Shown: piece by piece, positions 23,175-33,489 of the stretch
Layout of the letters: every line of letters starts with the position of its first letter
Numbering within the stretch: position 1 is the first letter of the stretch
Source of the DNA: Mytilisepta virgata
Taxonomy: Eukaryota; Mollusca; Bivalvia; Mytilida; Mytilidae
Direction: 5' to 3'
Assembly: GCA_028015205.1 (NCBI GenBank)
Contig: CM051514.1
Span: 50,360,150-50,424,149 of the forward strand
Length of the DNA stretch: 64,000 nt
Made by a program: the position numbers and the translations under genes
The notes under the pieces: model-generated
What the model saw: the letters and a program-made list of their open reading frames with translations, nothing else
Told to the model about the DNA's origin: nothing
Database searches by the model: none

Positions 23175-23773
23175 ATGATGTGCAGCATAATTCATTTTGC
23201 AAAAAAAGTCATGCTCGAAATACAATAATTACGAATTTCATGCAAAATGTCGTCAAACATCAAAATCCAAGATATAACATCATACATTAAAATGATGCCG
23301 GACTGGCAGTCAAAAACATCAAAAATCATACATTGTTAAAGTATAATATCTAGAACTTTTGAACTGCATTAAAATCTAAAAAAATGTCAGTCTGATTTCA
23401 TCTTGATTTAAAACATTTTTACGTTTTCCTGTGAAAGTTCTTGCCATGTTAAAATAAACATGGCTTCCCAAGGATGATGCTTTTTAGTCTTCGCTTCGCT
23501 TACAGAGACGATGCATATTGTCATTTTATGATTGAAATAATTCATTGATACCTTGCTCAATGCTTATTTTAACATGGATAAACATTATATTTTTTAATAT
23601 TTTACACCTCCCTCTCACTTGGTGAAGAATATAAACAAATGAAATGCATTTCCATCTTAAAATAGCATAAAGCATCAGATAATTATTTCTTAAATATAAC
23701 ACATAAGTATTCTTTATTTCAAAATTTCATCTTCGACCATTTTGTTCTGATCACATAACTGTGATCACATAAC
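23175..23773. other. No recognised feature
   Basis: AT-rich DNA. A direct duplication of 'gatcacataactgt' occurs at about 23750-23776, at the edge of the next element. Confidence 0.45.
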
Positions 23774-25042
23774 TGTGACCCAAAGGGTCAAGTGAGCTAT
23801 TCTCATCACTTGGCATCCGTCGTCCGTCGTCGTCCGTCGTTGTATGGCGTCCGTTGTCGTCATTAACTTTTACAAAAATCTTCTCTGAAACTACTGGGCC
23901 AAATTGAACCAAACTTGGCCACAAGCATCATTAGGGTATCTAGTTTAAAAAATATGTCCGATGACCCCGCCTGCCAACCAACATGGCCGACATGGCTAAA
24001 AATAGAACATAGGGGTAAACTGCAGTTTTTGTCTTATATCTCAAAAACTAAAGCAATTAGAGCAAAACTGACAGGGTAAAAATGTTCATCGGGTCAAGAT
24101 CTACCTGTCATGAAATTTTCAGATGAATCGGTGAACCTTTTGTTGGGTTATTGCCCCTGAATTGTTAATTTTAAGGAAATTTTGCAGTTTTAGGTTATTA
24201 TCTTGAATATTATTATAGATAAAGACAAATTGTAAACATCAAAAATGTTCAACAAAGTAAGATCTACAAATAAGCCAACATGACCAAAATCAATGATTGA
24301 CCCCTTATATGAGTTTTTGCCCTTTAAAGACGTCATCAGGCATAAACTTTCCTTTAAAGATCTTTTTCTCTCAAACCAGTGGGCCAATTGAGACCAAACT
24401 TTGGTGGAATGGTCCTTGAGTGGCCCCCTTCCAATGTCTGGCATCCCCAACTTCCAACCGACATGACTGCTGTTACTAAAAATAGAAAAAAAGGGGGAGT
24501 GAATTTCAAAAATCTTATATGAAACTACAAGGCCAGTTGGAACCAAAGTTGACAGTAATGGTTCTTAGGGGGTTCTCTTTCAGAAATATGTCCATGACCT
24601 GGACTGTTAACCAAGATGGCCGCCACAGCCGAACTTAGTTTAACATAGGGCCCTATAGGAAAATTAATTGATAAATCTTCTTGTCTGAAACCACTTGACA
24701 TATTGGAGCCAGAATTGGCAGTATTTGTCCTTAGGATGGCTGCCACACGGAACTTTAAATATTGGTCTCTATAGGAAAATTCATTTAAAAATCTTCTTGT
24801 CTGAAACCACTTAGCCAGTTGGAACAAGACTTAGCAGAAATGGTCTTTAGATGGTTTTCTTTTAGAAATGTATTCATTGACCTGGACTGTCAACAAAGAT
24901 GACCGCCACAGCTGAAATTAGTTTAACATAGAATCCTATAGAAAAACCAGCCAAAGTGACTGCAACACTTAAATTTTTAGGTCTGCTCAAGGTGAAAAGT
25001 TAAATCCAGGTGAGAGATACAGGCTCTTGAGAGCCTCTAGTT
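23774..25042 (-). mobile_element. Hairpin-ended family member, reverse orientation
   Basis: Read on the minus strand it starts at 25042 with 'tagaggctctcaagagcctg' and ends with 'gacggacgacggatgcc', 'aagtgatgagaa', and the TGACCC-TT-GGGTCA hairpin at 23776-23790. The last bases 'aggtgagctaa' have been lost. Inside are three diverged ~145-165-bp monomers ('aatcttcttgtctgaaacca') and a unique module at about 23950-24320. That module is repeated in opposite orientation at about 63650-64000. The frames at 24190-24827 are repeat by-products. Confidence 0.78.
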
Positions 25043-25324
25043 TTATTTGTTATATATCTGAATGAGAATTAATAATAAAATGATTACATTATCTAATATC
25101 TCTTTTTAAAATACTAACCACCAATTAATAAAAGGAATTGATGAATTTCATTAAAAAAATGTGCAAATTCTGTTTTTCTCAAATCTATTTAGTATTGCAC
25201 ATGTAGACAATGATTACAGACAAACAGGATTCATGTGAAATACACTGACAAAATGAACAAAAAACTATCCTATGTTGTTTTTTATGGTTGTGTTTTCTGT
25301 TTTTCTCAACTCTATTTGGTATTG
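25043..25324. other. No recognised feature
   Basis: Spacer between two element copies. The phrase 'ttctgtttttctcaa.tctattt.gtattg' occurs at 25169 and 25300, suggesting a small local duplication. Confidence 0.4.
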
Positions 25325-25473
25325 TACAGACAATGAGCCCATGGCAGCCACGTTTGTTGAGCAATTTTTATAAAAGACCTTACATAGATGCTTCCTGCCA
25401 ACAAACAGACGGACTGACGATGGATGCCAAGTGATGACAAAAGCTCACATGGCCTTTGGCCAGGTGAGCTAAC
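25325..25473 (+). mobile_element. Truncated right end of hairpin-ended family element
   Basis: It contains 'cttcctgcca', a GAC-rich stretch, 'gatgccaagtgatgacaaa' and the terminal GGCC-TTT-GGCC hairpin plus 'aggtgagctaa'. The left end is missing. Its last ~75 bp plus about 70 bp of the right flank recur almost unchanged at about 27790-27925. Confidence 0.7.
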
Positions 25474-25999
25474 AACAAACACAATATTAATGGAAGGCAA
25501 CATATCTTACACTAACAAATATAGAACTATGTTTTTGGCAATGAAAACCTCATGCTCGCACTTTTAATGATCGCTTTATAAAGATACAAACATTGGGTAA
25601 AACTTCTGTATCAGGATTAGGAATAATTTTCAATTTTTCAATAGAGTTGAAACTTAGTTTTCATAAAATCGATAAAAGGAGAATGGAAATTATCATTAGT
25701 TTTACAATAAAAGAAAAAGTGATATTCATCGTCCAGAATTTTACAAAATTTATAAATTCATTGATTCCGTGGAATATTTTTGTAACGTCCAAGTTCAATT
25801 TCCAGATTATGATCGCTTATACGAAATTTGATCGCTTATACGAAATTTTGTTAATAAAGAAAACTGTTCATCCAATTATGCAGACCCATTACCATTCGGA
25901 TTCTCAGCTTTTTCAGCTTTCTGTAATTTGATTTTGTTCCGATCCATTCATTTGCATAAAATCATCTACTGATATATTTAATGCTAAACTAAATAATGC

Positions 26000-26803
26000 A
26001 TACCTGCCAACCATCCCGTTTAGTGTGGGAGTCTCCCGCACAAACAACGAAATTCCTGAAATTCTACTGCTTGCCGGTCCGCTCCCGCGCTTGAGCATAG
26101 AATCTCCTGCATTCGGATATTTTAACCCAAAATGACCCGCATTCGTATTTCTAGGAATTTTTCATTATTGTCTTAGAAGCAAACAATAGCAATCATTTGA
26201 AAACCTTGATGATTAGTTTTTATGTTCGATTTATAAGTAATCGAAAATAACTTCTGCCATATCAACTCCAACAAGAAAGAGGTCTTTTTGTCTGGAGCAA
26301 GCAGAGTGTAAAAAAGAAGATATATAACTGCAAATTTCAAGCAGATTGGATGAAGGATTTTCAATTTTTACGACCAAGTTCTCTTGCAATGCATCTTGAT
26401 TATTTTGCATATTATGTTCAGTTAACTTTTGTTGCTTCTGGTGGTCTGTACGACGTTAAAAGGCATGCTAAGTGTGAGACTCACGGCAGTGGAGGCAAAA
26501 AAAATATAACAAAATTGATGGGTTTTTCCTTCCAGAAACCAAACGTTTAGTAATTTTGTGGCAGAACACAACCTGCCATTTGTTGTTGCTGATCATTTTA
26601 ATCAGTTGTGTTCTAAACGGTTTCTCCGACAGTGAAATTGCATCAAAATTTGCCTGCAAGTATATTTATTAACTCTTATTGGTGATTTTTTAGATGTATA
26701 TATACAGGTCATATATTTAGGCTGAAAATGTCGTTCATGCAAAATCTGCCCACTCAGCTGTCATAGATCTCCCTCATTGAAGGTTTCAGAGGTTGGCAGG
26801 TAT
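26000..26803. mobile_element. hAT-like non-autonomous element with 13-bp TIRs and 8-bp target duplication
   Basis: The ends ATACCTGCCAACC (26000-26012) and GGTTGGCAGGTAT (26791-26803) are perfect 13-bp inverted repeats. Flanks AATAATGC (25992-25999) and AATAATGT (26804-26811) match at 7 of 8 bases. The empty site is visible in the paralogous copy as a single AATAATGT (19541-19548). An 8-bp duplication is characteristic of hAT transposons. The internal sequence near the left end is rich in 'tcccgc'. No transposase is recognised. A relic of the same family is at about 55525-55616. Confidence 0.85.
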
Positions 26804-27002
26804 AATAATGTCTTCTCCAGTCTTTTTTATTACAAAGTATCCATTTAAAATATTAAAGTATCCCTATAACTAGAGGCCTTTTAACATACTGGTCTATTAA
26901 CAAGATTTCAACTTGTGATGACCTTCAGATTTCATAATAGGACAGATTTTCATTCACAAAAAAAAATGTTTATATTTTGTCATTTTGGTTATTTTCATTG
27001 TG

Positions 27003-27335
27003 GATGACATTGAATAAGGATAAAGATAAGGATATCTTTGAACAGAAATCCAACATAGGATAATATTTACCAACAGATACAGATAAAAAAAAAAACAAAC
27101 ACAAATAATGAAATTCAATCAAGAATAAATTATCAGTGGGTTAATACTTGGTAAATCAAGGGCCTTTATATTATTAATGATTTAAATTATATATATATTA
27201 AAATACTGTTTTCTTAGTTTCCTTTTATAATACATCTGACTAATTGCTGTATTACAAATCTTCTTAATATCATAATCATTACTTTCTAAAATAAATTTAA
27301 ATTTTTCAAACTCAAATAGATCTTGAATATGAACT
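27003..27335 (-). mobile_element. ~335-bp insertion specific to duplication copy 2, possible LINE tail
   Basis: Alignment with copy 1 jumps from 'attgtg.atg' to 'tgtaattgttag', so these bases are an insertion. On the minus strand there is an open stretch of about 45 residues (around LFEFEKFKFILES) ending in a stop, followed by AT-rich sequence and 'atccttatctttatcc', which would suit the C-terminus and tail of a truncated LINE. The coding similarity is weak and the call is tentative. Confidence 0.35.
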
Positions 27336-27689
27336 AGATGTAATTGTTAGTAAGATCACAAAATATACTCTCACTTTAAAATATTGATCTGGAATTGTGT
27401 TGCCTAGTGTACATTTTTATTTATATTATTATAATGCCATGAAATGTAACCAAATATCCTCCTTTTATCATAGTTTATTTATGCAAAAATGAAATTTCTG
27501 AAAGACACCCCCCCCCTCCATTTAAATGATAAAAAATCTATAATTTGCTCTTTTTACAGTATCTTGCAATCAGGGATATATCCAATAAGTAGTGTAACTA
27601 CCTAATACTGATGTTTTATTGCAATCTGACAAGGGGGGTTACACTTACAATGTCTAGATAATATGGCAACTGTATTTACCCATGGGTAT

Positions 27690-27853
27690 TCATGAACAAT
27701 TATATGAATCTGTTCATTTGGCCAGTGCTTTCAGCGGAGAAGATTAAAATGTGAAAAGTTAACAGACGGACGACGGATGGAGGAACGGAAGGACGGACTG
27801 ACGATGGATGCCAAGTGATGACAAAAGCTCACATGGCCTTTGGCCAGGTGAGC
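27690..27853 (+). mobile_element. Truncated right end of hairpin-ended family element
   Basis: It shows 'tcagcggagaagattaaaatgtgaaaagttaacagacgg', GAC-rich DNA, 'gatgccaagtgatgac' and the terminal GGCC-TTT-GGCC hairpin with 'aggtgagctaa'. The last part plus about 70 bp of flank is nearly identical to 25399-25545, so element end and flank were copied together. Confidence 0.7.
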
Positions 27854-28197
27854 TAACAACAAACACAATATTAATGGAATGCAACATATCTTACATTAAC
27901 AAATACAGAACTATGTTTTTGGCCAAAAAAGTTTCCCCTTTTTTATGTTGTATTGTTCCCGTTTCTGTTATCTCAACTTTTAATCATATATGAATTTTCC
28001 AAAAATATCAAAATAATCTGATAACAAAATAGAAGTCTCCATAAGTTATTGGTAAGTACAATAATGAGTTTATACTATTTTTAAAAGAAATTGTTTACAA
28101 TGTAAATTCTCAATGAACAGGAAAAAATATCTATTTACAGCCAATATGATGTTAATATGTTAAATTTTAACAAACAAGGAAGATTTGCAATGTTAAA

Positions 28198-29352
28198 ATG
28201 GCATCCTCCAAACCTTTAACAGGTTCCATCAGGAAAGGACAAATAGCCTTAGTCTGTGAGTTATGTGAAAATGATCCCAAACTGAAATGGAAATGTTTGG
28301 ATTGTGGAAGGATGATGTGTCAGAGATGTCGAGATATAGTTCACCCAAAGTTTCCATCAGCACAGGATCACACCATTAAACCAGTTAACACTACTTTTAG
28401 CCATGTTCCTCAGTTTGTTCCTGGTGATATCAGAAATATCAAAACAACACATGGAAAACTAGAAGAGATAACCACACCATACAACACAGATATAAAAATT
28501 GTACAAGATTTCTATACAGATCTTGGTATTGTTAGTAGTTTGGCAGTCTGTCCTAAAGGTGCATTGTGGATAAAGGATGATTATTTATTAAAGATTCTAC
28601 AGAAGGTAACACCTGAAGGAGATAAACTGAAAATCCAATCAAAGTTTCAAATAAGTGTTGAAGACATGAGACTTACTCCATCTGGTGACCTACTACTCTG
28701 TGTTGAAGGTTCATCAGTGGTTAAAGTTATACCATCAGGTACAGATGATGTGAAAAACTCTCCTTACAATGTATCACCGTTACTACCAATAGGTATACAT
28801 GTGACACATGACAATACAGTTATAATAGGAGCTACAGATGCAAGACCATACTTCCCAGCTGAAGGACCCAGACAGGTTATATTACTGGATCAGTCAGGAC
28901 GACAGGAGAAAGTCTTTCAGTTTGACGGTCATAACATACCATTATTTACTCTTCCTTATCGTGTAACTAGTACTAGTAAGGGTAACATTGGGGTTGTAGA
29001 TATGTTTTCTGATGATTATCAGGGGAGGGTTGTTATATTGAACAATGAGGGAGGAATAATCAATATCTATACTGGTCATCCTGATGTGAACACAGAACAC
29101 AATCCATTTACACCAATTGGAATTGTAACAACAACATCAGACAACTTTGTCATATCAGACTATGACAACCATAAACTACACATATTGTCCAGTGATGGTG
29201 AGATTATTACATACTACAACACTGAGAAGTTAGGGATAGAGTTCCCAATGTCTCTGTCATTCAGCCATACTGGACAGTTATATATTGGATGTGCTACATA
29301 TCAAGGCAATGATGAAAACAAAATATACAAAATAGATAACTTTATATTGTAG
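28198..29352 (+). CDS. TRIM-like gene B: single B-box fused directly to beta-propeller-like domain
   Basis: An intact 384-codon single-exon frame starts at ATG 28198. Residues 1-60 hold the B-box1-like zinc finger (C20, C23, C33, C36, C41, C44, H58) with three substitutions relative to gene A. Residue 61 then corresponds to residue 245 of gene A, so B-box2 and the coiled coil (184 codons, 552 bp) are missing in frame. The C-terminal ~320 residues keep the propeller-like repeats of gene A with scattered substitutions and balanced one-codon indels. No splice sites mark the junction, so this is a genomic deletion. Without the coiled coil, TRIM-type dimerisation would be lost. The product could bind ligands through the propeller or compete with full-length relatives; that is inference. 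An AATAAA is at 29547-29552. Confidence 0.85.
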   Translation: MASSKPLTGSIRKGQIALVCELCENDPKLKWKCLDCGRMMCQRCRDIVHPKFPSAQDHTIKPVNTTFSHVPQFVPGDIRNIKTTHGKLEEITTPYNTDIKIVQDFYTDLGIVSSLAVCPKGALWIKDDYLLKILQKVTPEGDKLKIQSKFQISVEDMRLTPSGDLLLCVEGSSVVKVIPSGTDDVKNSPYNVSPLLPIGIHVTHDNTVIIGATDARPYFPAEGPRQVILLDQSGRQEKVFQFDGHNIPLFTLPYRVTSTSKGNIGVVDMFSDDYQGRVVILNNEGGIINIYTGHPDVNTEHNPFTPIGIVTTTSDNFVISDYDNHKLHILSSDGEIITYYNTEKLGIEFPMSLSFSHTGQLYIGCATYQGNDENKIYKIDNFIL

Positions 29353-29547
29353 CCATAGCATGTTTGTATCTTCTCATGAGGGAAAATTTAAAAATTTTGA
29401 CAACAAAAAAATTGAAAAAACTTGAAAACAAATATACATTAAATCTTACTTAGCACCATTTTAGTTTGATGGACAAGTTCATGTTCCATGCAATGGGAGT
29501 AGTACTACTACTGTTACAAATTTTCTATATACAAAACTCAGTATCTA

Positions 29548-29700
29548 ATAAAATGTATCACAAAATACCTCAATAAATTTGATGCACTGTATGGCCGTTT
29601 CGTTGACTGACAACTCATCAGCAGTGCTCAAGATCAAATGTTGGAAATCTGGTTAAAGATATAATGATAAATTAATAAGCAAAAACCAAAAAATAAAACA
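29548..29700 (+). repeat. Dispersed ~150-bp repeat
   Basis: Nearly identical in the same orientation to 60770-60922: 'aaataaatttgatgcactgtatggcc', 'tttcgttgactgacaactca', 'ggttaaagatataatgat'. A more diverged start of the same unit is at about 48908-48960. Type unknown; possibly a retroelement terminus. Confidence 0.75.
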
Positions 29701-30692
29701 AACAAGAACCCGAACTCAGCTAAGAGTTACCTCTGCTTCAAAAGGAAGAGCCTTAGAAATTTTTGGTAATTTTTGCAAAAATTTTGAACGGAAAGTTTAA
29801 AGGCATTTATGTAATAAATCATGCCAGGATGTTTTTTTTCAATTTAGTGCAGTTTTCCATATATTTCCTATCCTTGGTCTCATATTGCAAGCTCTCAATT
29901 AATTGGGATTTCACTGTGTTCAGTTATAACATTTTATTACATACTCTACAATTATTTTAGATTTCACATTTTTGGTTATACATGTTTTATGGCTATTAGA
30001 ATTATTTAGATTTCCTGTGATTGGTTGTGATGTTACGTATATACCCAATGTTTGACTATAATCAACATGGTATAATTGTAAGAGCTCACTGTTATGAAGT
30101 CTGTCAAATGAAGTTTGGCTTGAAAGTAGAATTACTGCAAAATGACTTACAAACTGATAAAATTCTAAAAATGTCCCCAAAATTCATTTTAAAAAGAGCA
30201 GTTCTACAGGCCCTCATTGCAGCAGAATAGTCTCAACTGAAAATTTTTTGCTTTATTAACAGTGAGCTTGATCTTTGATCTCCGTATAAGTTTAATCATT
30301 ATCTGTCTAGGCATCAATTAATTATGCTGGGATTCTGAGAGTTGTCCAAGTTAAAAAGGCAAACATGATTCTGAAGAGTGGGGCATACCCCAATGGACTC
30401 CCATGTAAATCAATGAAGGTGCCTATTTGTAAGGAATAGTATGGGGATGGGATCTGACTCGGAGGATTCCAAGTAATTCAGCCAAAAATGATTTTCAGGG
30501 GGTGGGGAATACCAAAAATCGACCTCTGGTTGTACATTACACGGTGTCAGATAGGGACCTAAACCATTTCAAAGATATTTTCTTTTATGATTTTGAGAGG
30601 GTGGGCTATATCCACATGAACCTCCTTATAATTTGTCAATAGAAGCATTTTTCTATGAGGAACCAAAAGATATGGTTACAGGGTGGATATGT
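29701..30692. other. No gene called; element-like sequence toward the right
   Basis: An open frame at 30021-30230 was examined and not called. From about 30360 phrases such as 'ggggcataccccaatggac' and 'gattttcagggggtgggga' resemble the 60-bp repeats that follow, so 30360-30980 is probably one degenerate repeat-rich element. Confidence 0.4.
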
Positions 30693-30860
30693 CCATTTCT
30701 GAGATACTAAGCCATTTGTGATTTTGAGGGGTTGGGCATACCCCAGGGACCCCCATTTCTGAGATACTAAGCCATTTGTGATTTTGAGGGGTTTGCCATA
30801 CCCGAATGACCCCCATTTCTGAGATATTAAGCCATTTGTGATTTTGAGAGGTTTGGCATT
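30693..30860 (+). repeat. 60-bp tandem repeat x 2.8
   Basis: 'ccatttctgagatactaagc' followed by 'catttgtgattttgaggggt' recurs with an exact 60-bp period, with more diverged units on both sides. The overlapping minus-strand frames here are repeat by-products. Confidence 0.85.
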
Positions 30861-31199
30861 TAAGTGAATGTATGCATCTTTCCATGAGGAGGAAGAAAAT
30901 GTGGAGATCTCAACCATTAGATATTCAATTATTTGTGATGTCAAAGATATTAAATTCCCTGTTTTTGCAGGGTTGGAGCAAATCCCAGATGGTACCCCTT
31001 TTATGTAAATGTTTGTATCTTCCCATGAGGGAAAACTGAAAAATTCAAAGGATAGAGACGGTGATTACAGACAGAAAAAAGTGAATCGTTAATAAATCTG
31101 TTCAAAGGGATACAACATGAACATAAAATTCTCTATTATCACCATCTTACACTGTTCTAAGGGAGACAACTCTATTATAAACCAGAGGAACTGTGATCA

Positions 31200-31740
31200 A
31201 AGCTCACAAAATGATAAATTATATTAAATTACAATAAGTGGTTTAGGCGGAGTTGTGCATTCAAATTAGGTACCCCCATAACACCAATATAAACCACTGG
31301 CAAAGTTTATGTTTTGAAAAAAAGAAACTCCAAAAATCAATTAGACAAAAAAACACAGAATAGGAGGTTCAAAATGGCATTGTATAGTTAAGGACCAGTG
31401 AAAGTTTCATAAAATTATGTTACAGATGTATGTGGTTTAGGAGGAGTTGAGGAAACAAAATGGATACTCCCATCAAGACAATGGCAAATTCCATGTTTTG
31501 GGAAAAGAAACCATAAAAATGATTTTTACCAAATAAAAAATAGGTGCACAATGGAATTATATGGCAAAGAATCTGAGAAAGTTTCATTAAATTATAATAC
31601 TGTATTTTGTAGACTAATTGATACTTTCTCCATAGACTTATAATGGTAAAATGGTCATTTTAAAGTAAAAAAGTCTCAACCAGGCAGGAAAATACGGTAA
31701 GTGGTTTAGGAGGAGTTACGGATACTAAAGTGGAACATAT
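31200..31740 (+). repeat. Degenerate ~230-bp tandem repeat
   Basis: 'aagtggtttaggcggagttg' (31230), 'atgtggtttaggaggagttg' (31430) and 'aagtggtttaggaggagtta' (31698) mark two full units and a partial one. They share 'ccatgttttggg' and 'aaaatggaat' phrases. Probably the core of another non-autonomous element whose ends I could not define. Confidence 0.6.
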
Positions 31741-32099
31741 TGCCACAGGTTAATATGTTTGTACCGGTAAGTATTAGACATATCCTTTTTTTAAACCATT
31801 ATGCAAATACTTAGGAGTCGGGTCTTTTACAATTCTGATTTTATTACTAAAAGAGTATGAGAAAAATGAAAGTTATATATATATAGTGAGTTCGAGACCC
31901 ACCATAGGCTGTCCAAAATTTGACAGTATTAAAATCTGATTTTAACAGTGTTGGGTTAGTATTTAGGCCTATATACGCCTAAAGTAATAACCAACGTTCG
32001 AACCTACTCTAAGAACGGTAATAAATTAACAATACAATGCAAACTAAAAAAATGAATAAACTCCTAAAAAGTTGCAAAACAACATCAAAATAAAACAAA
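31741..32099. other. No recognised feature
   Basis: AT-rich DNA. 'gagttcgagacccacc' at about 31888 resembles a pol III B box, but no A box or tRNA fold accompanies it. Confidence 0.4.
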
Positions 32100-33010
32100 T
32101 AAAAGTTTGAATTATAATGTCAATTCAAACTTAGCAAAATTTTCAGATCACTGAGATCCTTCATCATTGCTGTTGTATTTCTAAATGGCTATTTAATTAC
32201 ATGTAGAAAACAATATGGCTAATCGTGATCTTGATCTTCCTCGTGTGTAGCAATGCACGTAAATAAAAATTAAGATAATACAGATAAATAATCCTTTAAC
32301 ATAAGGTAGAGAATTATGTCACAGAATTATAACATCATAACAAATGAAAGAGTACATGAAAAAATAAATAAATCACTTAGAAATAACAATAAAAAAGAAA
32401 TATACAATCGCTGTATCAATTGACAAATACATTTGATTCTTTTATTTCCCTTGATATAAGGTGCCTAGTTCTTTTATCCAGAAGCTTTCTCTTGTCTGCC
32501 TTTCATTTAAATTCTATGCCAAATCTTTCTTTGTAAGATCACTTCTATGGTCGTTCATTCTTTTATTGAAAGCTTGCTTACTTTCTCCAATGTACTGCAG
32601 ATTACAAATCCCACACTCCAGCATGTAGATCATGTTGCTTGATTTGCAGTTCACTGTACAAAATAGTTTGTGACTTTTAAAGCTCTGTGTACATATCATC
32701 TGGCAGCAAGTCTTACATCTTTTGTCTGAACAAGCCTGACATTGGCCAGTTAATGAAGACATCTTGCTAGTGACATCAGCTCGTACAAGAATGTCTTTCA
32801 GTCGTCAGAATGCCATAACTGGAGGTTCTGGAAAAAGTCTGGAAAGGTCTGTTTTTTTTCAAATTCTTTCCTGATGGTACTAGAGACATTGTGAAGGCTA
32901 GGGTGGTATGTTGTAACGAATGGGATTTTGTTGGTGGTCTCTTTTCTTTATATTCTAAGAGATTGTCTCTACTGAAGCAGTTAGCTTTTTTAAAACCATC
33001 TTAAATACAT
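32100..33010 (-). pseudogene. Penelope-like retroelement relic (connector and GIY-YIG end)
   Basis: On the minus strand the intact C-terminal part (32514-32762) shows a Cys cluster, CQACSDKRCKTCC, and then a GIY-YIG-type segment: IYMLEC..C, LQYIGES and NKRMNDHRSDL. Upstream, in shifted frames, 'FVTTYHPSLHNV', 'STIRKEFEK' and 'RPFQTF' read as the connector that links RT to the endonuclease in these elements. At least one frameshift separates the blocks and the RT is gone. Downstream at about 32125-32165 the minus strand reads 'gatgaaggatctcagtgatc', a motif seen after such ORFs. An inactive copy. Confidence 0.78.
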
Positions 33011-33485
33011 TGATGTGTATACCCTCTATTTTTAAGATGACCATGTAGTTCACCAAGATGTTGTGCTGGTGTTATTGGAGAGGAACTTGAATTGCCTGGC
33101 TGTATGGGATACTGAATTATATTGATGGGTGGACACTGTTTGCATTCAATTTTTCTTCAGTACCTGTCCACCTCATGTCAACCAGCTGCTGAGAAATGTA
33201 CTTAATTGCAAAAATTTGACACAAATCATTCAAGCAATGGAAAGTAATACCTAGTGCTTTTTTTCAGTCTATTCGAAATACTGGTAACCTCAATGCAAAT
33301 GGGGCAGACTTCAAAATACCTGCTATAGGGGTTATTTAGTGTGCACCAAGTGAGTGAGGTTATTTCTTCATAGACTGAAAAAATTACAGCCAATCTTTAA
33401 CTATATCCTACATTTAACAGCATTGCTTATGCCGTTTTCTGAATCTGCTCTTGCAGAGTGAATTGACCTAAACTAGATATCTAGA
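33011..33485. other. No gene seen, possibly decayed retroelement body
   Basis: No frame is preserved. It may be the further decayed upstream part of the Penelope-like relic. Confidence 0.35.
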
Positions 33486-33489
33486 AATC

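Larger units (their letters stand above)
25866..29352 (+). repeat. Segmental duplication, copy 2 (with TRIM-like gene B)
   Basis: Collinear with 19421-22030. Copy 2 contains three insertions absent from copy 1: an 804-bp hAT-like element (26000-26803), about 335 bp at 27003-27335, and element-derived DNA at about 27690-28160. Copy 2 lacks 552 bp of gene sequence. The intervals between insertions align well by eye. Confidence 0.88.

Noticed and set aside
24190..24827. 100-118-residue minus-strand frames
   Set aside because: They lie inside a non-autonomous element and repeat internally.
30021..30230. Open frame of about 69 residues with plausible composition
   Set aside because: Starts from a non-ATG codon, lacks splice signals and shows no recognised motif; could be a decayed repeat.
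31885..31910. B-box-like 'gagttcgagacccacc' suggesting a tRNA or SINE
   Set aside because: No A box at the right spacing and no cloverleaf fold.
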